A stretch of 8,602 bases of DNA from Spirochaetota bacterium (GTDB taxonomy: Bacteria; Spirochaetota; UBA12135; COTS27). The first letter of the stretch is position 1. The number at the start of each line of letters is the position of its first letter. The stretch covers positions 1 to 8,602 of the forward strand of contig JAUXHF010000075.1 in NCBI GenBank assembly GCA_030621685.1, in the 5' to 3' direction. The notes under the pieces were generated by a model that worked only from the letters and a program-made list of their open reading frames with translations, was not told the origin of the DNA and ran no database searches. A program made the translations under genes and the position numbers. Positions 6,609 to 8,602 of the stretch are shown here, one piece after another.

Positions 6609-7980
6609 CAATGACAGTGACGACAGGCGGGTAGTTCAAAAACATAGTTTTCTTACCAACTGCCATATTGCCTTAGCCATTACGGGAAGCATCGCCAGCG
6701 TGGAGTCTGTAAAACTTATTCGTGAGCTTAGGCGTTTTGGCGCCCATGTTCAAGTATATCTCAGCAAAAACGCAGCGAAGTTCATCAGCCCGCTCTCTTT
6801 AGAATGGGCCAGCATCTCTATCCCTATTACGGCTAGCACGGGGAAAGCTGAGCATATTTTCAGCGATGACCTTCTTTTGGTGGCGCCGGCTACTTTAGAT
6901 AGTGTGGCTAAAGCGGCAACGGCCATTTCCGATGACCATGTAAGCACGCTTATTTCCAGTGCCTTAGGAGTGAAATTTCAGCAATCTTTAACACTAGAAA
7001 AAACCTTAGGAAAAGACAAGCTTGGCCAGCAAGCTAAAGCTGGCAACAGCTTTTATACAGCCAAAGCATGTTTGGCGCCGCCTATTCTCTTTGCCCCAGC
7101 CATGCATAGCAGCTTAGCCAATAACCCTTTTTTTCAAGAGCATAAAAGAAAGCTTGAAGCATGCGGTGTGCTGTTTCTTTCACCGCTGCTATCAGAGAGT
7201 AAAGCGAAGATTCCCGATGCTGAGGAACTTGCTTGGCATGTTTGTCATGCCTACGCCCTTAGCCAAAAGAATTCTTTACAAGGCAAAAAAGTGTTTATTA
7301 ATGCTGGCTCTGTGCCTAGCAAAATAGATGATGTTCGCCGGCTTAGTAACTTCGCCTCTGCCCAGACGGGGATAGACTTAGCTTACCAGGCCTATGCCAG
7401 AGGAGCTAAGCCATGCTTGCTCTTGCCTTGGGATAAAAAAAGAGATTCGCGTTTTCCTTTTGAAAGTGTCGGGTTTCGGAATTTTGAAGACTTTGCTCAA
7501 AAAACACTGTCTTTGATAGCCAAAAAACAGCCAGACCTCGGCATTTTTACTGCAGCCGTAAGCGATTATAAAATAGCCCGACCAAAGAAGGGCAAGCCCA
7601 GCTCAAAGCAAGGCTTGCATGATATGAAATTCTTGCCCACAGAAAAAATTGTACAGGCTGTTCGCCAAAAATTTCCTAGTTTAGCCATGGCTACTTTTAA
7701 GTTGGTCTCAGGACTTACCTTAGAAGAAACTCGGAAACAAGCAGAAAAACTATGCCTAGATAATGGCTATGAATTCGTTATTGCTAACCGCTTAGAAGAT
7801 GTTCAAAAAGCTAAACTTGCCGCTGAACAAGTAACTGCTGTTTCCATGCAAATACCGCGCTATGTAGCATCGAAAGCGAGCAAAACTCAAAGTACAGGGC
7901 AAGTAACCAACAACGCCCAGCTCGCTGAAAAAATCTACAGTAGCCTAGCAAAAACTAGCAAAACTAGCGATAATCCATAG
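6589..7980 (+). CDS. coaBC: Bifunctional CoaBC: phosphopantothenoylcysteine decarboxylase / phosphopantothenate-cysteine ligase (divergent)
   Basis: CoaBC joins cysteine to 4'-phosphopantothenate (CoaB half) and decarboxylates the product to 4'-phosphopantetheine (CoaC half, FMN-dependent) in coenzyme A synthesis. The CoaC domain (about 24-200) has ITGSIAS, the catalytic-His region AEHI (H89), LLLVAPAT (96-102) and PILFAPAMH (165-173). The CoaB domain (about 231-455) has GKKVFINAG, DDVRRLSNFASAQTG, AAVSDYKI (322-329) and VIANRL. Several sites differ from the E. coli type: PxMNxxMW is PAMHSSLA, the Cys-containing lid motif (ACGxxGxGR) is replaced by ESKAKIPDAEEL, and an insert of about 35 residues lies at 126-160. 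From memory this recalls archaeal-type CoaBC more than the proteobacterial type. The length of 463 exceeds the usual ~400, through the insert, a 25-residue N-terminal extension and a Ser/Lys-rich tail. The start is ATG 6589, with AGG 8 nt upstream. Confidence 0.88.
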   Translation: MNNETKNNDSDDRRVVQKHSFLTNCHIALAITGSIASVESVKLIRELRRFGAHVQVYLSKNAAKFISPLSLEWASISIPITASTGKAEHIFSDDLLLVAPATLDSVAKAATAISDDHVSTLISSALGVKFQQSLTLEKTLGKDKLGQQAKAGNSFYTAKACLAPPILFAPAMHSSLANNPFFQEHKRKLEACGVLFLSPLLSESKAKIPDAEELAWHVCHAYALSQKNSLQGKKVFINAGSVPSKIDDVRRLSNFASAQTGIDLAYQAYARGAKPCLLLPWDKKRDSRFPFESVGFRNFEDFAQKTLSLIAKKQPDLGIFTAAVSDYKIARPKKGKPSSKQGLHDMKFLPTEKIVQAVRQKFPSLAMATFKLVSGLTLEETRKQAEKLCLDNGYEFVIANRLEDVQKAKLAAEQVTAVSMQIPRYVASKASKTQSTGQVTNNAQLAEKIYSSLAKTSKTSDNP

Positions 7981-8006
7981 AAAATACTTATTAACAAAAT
8001 GCCTAA
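7981..8006. other. Short gap after coaBC, nothing recognised
   Basis: This AT-rich stretch joins the coaBC stop to the decayed duplicate that follows. I see no T-tract hairpin here that would clearly end the coaBC transcript. Confidence 0.5.
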
Positions 8007-8203
8007 AAACATCTTTTAAAGCCAGCCTGTTACCAGCCTGTTACATACTGCTTGGCTTTCTTGCTCTCGCTTTTCAAGAAGCTAGCCTAGCCTATAGCCA
8101 TTGATGCTTTTTGTTTTTGAATCAAGCTCGCCTAAAAGCAAAAAAGCCATAAACGTTATAACAGAAAAAAAAGCAATACTCATAGTAGCTAGTCTTACCT
8201 TCA
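8007..8203 (-). pseudogene. Decayed, internally deleted duplicate of the SH3b gene end
   Basis: This block repeats the end of the neighbouring minus-strand gene. 8109-8200 aligns without gaps to 8445-8536 (the membrane segment; 7 mismatches in the last 78 bases), and 8007-8122 aligns to 8231-8333 (the C-terminal end). The ~125 bp between are missing, and the join is at TTTTGTTTTTGAAT, a 14-mer found twice in the intact gene (8320-8333 and 8445-8458), so a deletion between direct repeats explains it. The loss shifts the frame: the remnant reads MSIAFFSVITFMAFLLLGELDSK, then out-of-frame residues to TAG 8082-8084. A small CCAGCCTGTTA doubling (8022-8032/8033-8043) is extra. The frame opens just after TGA 8217-8219, the stop of the intact gene. 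I judge it non-functional. Confidence 0.85.
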
Positions 8204-8216
8204 AAAAACGACATCT

Positions 8217-8602
8217 TCACTTTAGAAGATAAACATCTTTTAAAGGAAGCCAGCCTGTTACATACTGCTTGGCATCCTTGTTCTCGCTTTTCAAGAAGCT
8301 AGCCTGTAGCCATTGACCTTTTTGTTTTTGAATGACAAGCCGCTCGCCAAGAGCCAGAGGCAACACTTTAACAGCCAGAGGGCCTAATGCATCTTGCAGG
8401 CTTGCCTTAGAGTTATTTACGATGGCAAGAGCTGGCGCTTCAGCTTTTGTTTTTGAATCGAGATAGCCTAAAAGGAAAAAAGCCATAAGCGTTATAACAG
8501 AAAAAAAAGCAATACTCATAGTGGCTAGTCTTAACTTCCAAGGCTTAGTAGCAGCCGAGTATAAGATACTGCTTTTCTCTTCATTCTCTTCAGTTTCAGC
8601 TA
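8217..8602 (-). CDS. Membrane-anchored SH3b-like protein, C-terminal part (5' partial; possibly BatE-like)
   Basis: On the minus strand the frame is open from the window edge to TGA at 8217-8219, giving 127 visible residues; the ATG at 8519 is probably internal. The order is an acidic stretch (AETEENEE), a basic run (KPWKLR), one membrane helix (about MSIAFFSVITLMAFFLLGYL), then an exported domain of ~75 residues. That domain has an SH3b-like pattern: GPLAVKVLPLALGERL, GQWLQASF, VTGWLPLKDVYLL. Basic residues before the helix suggest a cytoplasmic N-terminal part and an outer SH3 domain. A soluble part, then a helix and a terminal SH3 domain, recalls the spirochaete TPR protein BatE, but no TPR is visible, so this is only a guess. 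An alternative is a short protein starting at 8519; the nearest GGAAG is 15 nt upstream of that ATG, too far to be convincing. It is convergent with coaBC. Confidence 0.65.
   Translation of the reverse strand, partial: AETEENEEKSSILYSAATKPWKLRLATMSIAFFSVITLMAFFLLGYLDSKTKAEAPALAIVNNSKASLQDALGPLAVKVLPLALGERLVIQKQKGQWLQASFLKSENKDAKQYVTGWLPLKDVYLLK
8221..8244. terminator. Weak inverted repeat at the end of the SH3b gene
   Basis: TTTAGAAGAT (8221-8230) and ATCTTTTAAA (8235-8244) form a 10-bp near-perfect stem with a 4-nt loop AAAC and one mismatch or wobble. It lies over the last codons of the minus-strand gene, between convergent genes. It is A/T-rich and has no clean T-tract, so termination is only a possibility. 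The left arm is missing in the decayed duplicate. Confidence 0.25.
8320..8458. repeat. Pair of 14-bp direct repeats TTTTGTTTTTGAAT in the SH3b gene
   Basis: The same 14-mer occurs at 8320-8333 and 8445-8458, 125 bp apart, reading QKQK in one frame and SKTK in another. In the degenerate duplicate it occurs once (8109-8122), with left flank like the first copy and right flank like the second, so it marks the deletion endpoints there. Confidence 0.85.

Noticed and set aside
6750..6947. Minus-strand ORF opposite the CoaC domain
   Set aside because: It is antisense to conserved coaBC sequence, with no support of its own.
8053..8087. Hairpin TTCTTG...CAAGAA as a bidirectional terminator after coaBC
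   Set aside because: The stem has only 6 bp with an 11-nt loop and no T-tract. It comes from coding sequence of the SH3b gene copied here, so it is probably incidental.

Overview
The window looks like a piece of an AT-rich spirochaete chromosome (Treponema/Spirochaetaceae-like). The main reason is a giant coiled-coil protein ending in a small helix-turn-helix-like module, which resembles the spirochaete 'SpiroCoCo' family. That assignment rests on architecture, not on a search, and no rRNA or tRNA is present to fix the taxon.

Layout: (1) 1-4185 (+) is the 3' part (1394 codons) of a giant coiled-coil protein gene that begins upstream of the window. (2) 4186-4504 is a non-coding stretch with several stem-loops, an intrinsic terminator, and tandem AATTCYTATGGTAY repeats carrying TATAAT boxes, which probably hold the promoter of the next operon. 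(3) 4505-5305 (+) is a stand-alone RecB-type PD-(D/E)XK nuclease. (4) 5335-6438 (+) is trhO, a tRNA U34 hydroxylase of the rhodanese superfamily. (5) 6589-7980 (+) is coaBC, the bifunctional coenzyme A enzyme, with atypical active-site motifs. (6) 7981-8216 holds a decayed duplicate of the end of the following gene. (7) 8217-8602 (-) is the C-terminal part of a membrane-anchored SH3b-like protein that runs off the right edge, convergent with coaBC.

The nuclease, trhO and coaBC lie in the same direction with small gaps and probably form one transcription unit. Their functions (DNA processing, tRNA wobble modification, cofactor synthesis) are not obviously linked.

The most unusual signal is two separate, diverged tandem duplications at gene boundaries. 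A 154-bp unit spanning the trhO/coaBC junction is present twice, so a spare trhO tail and a spare coaBC start lie between the two genes, and both copies keep the same 8-nt stop/start overlap. At 8007-8203, a copy of the adjacent SH3b gene end has lost an internal piece between two 14-bp direct repeats and is frameshifted. I see no CRISPR array, insertion sequence, prophage or defence cluster, and no convincing new multi-gene system.
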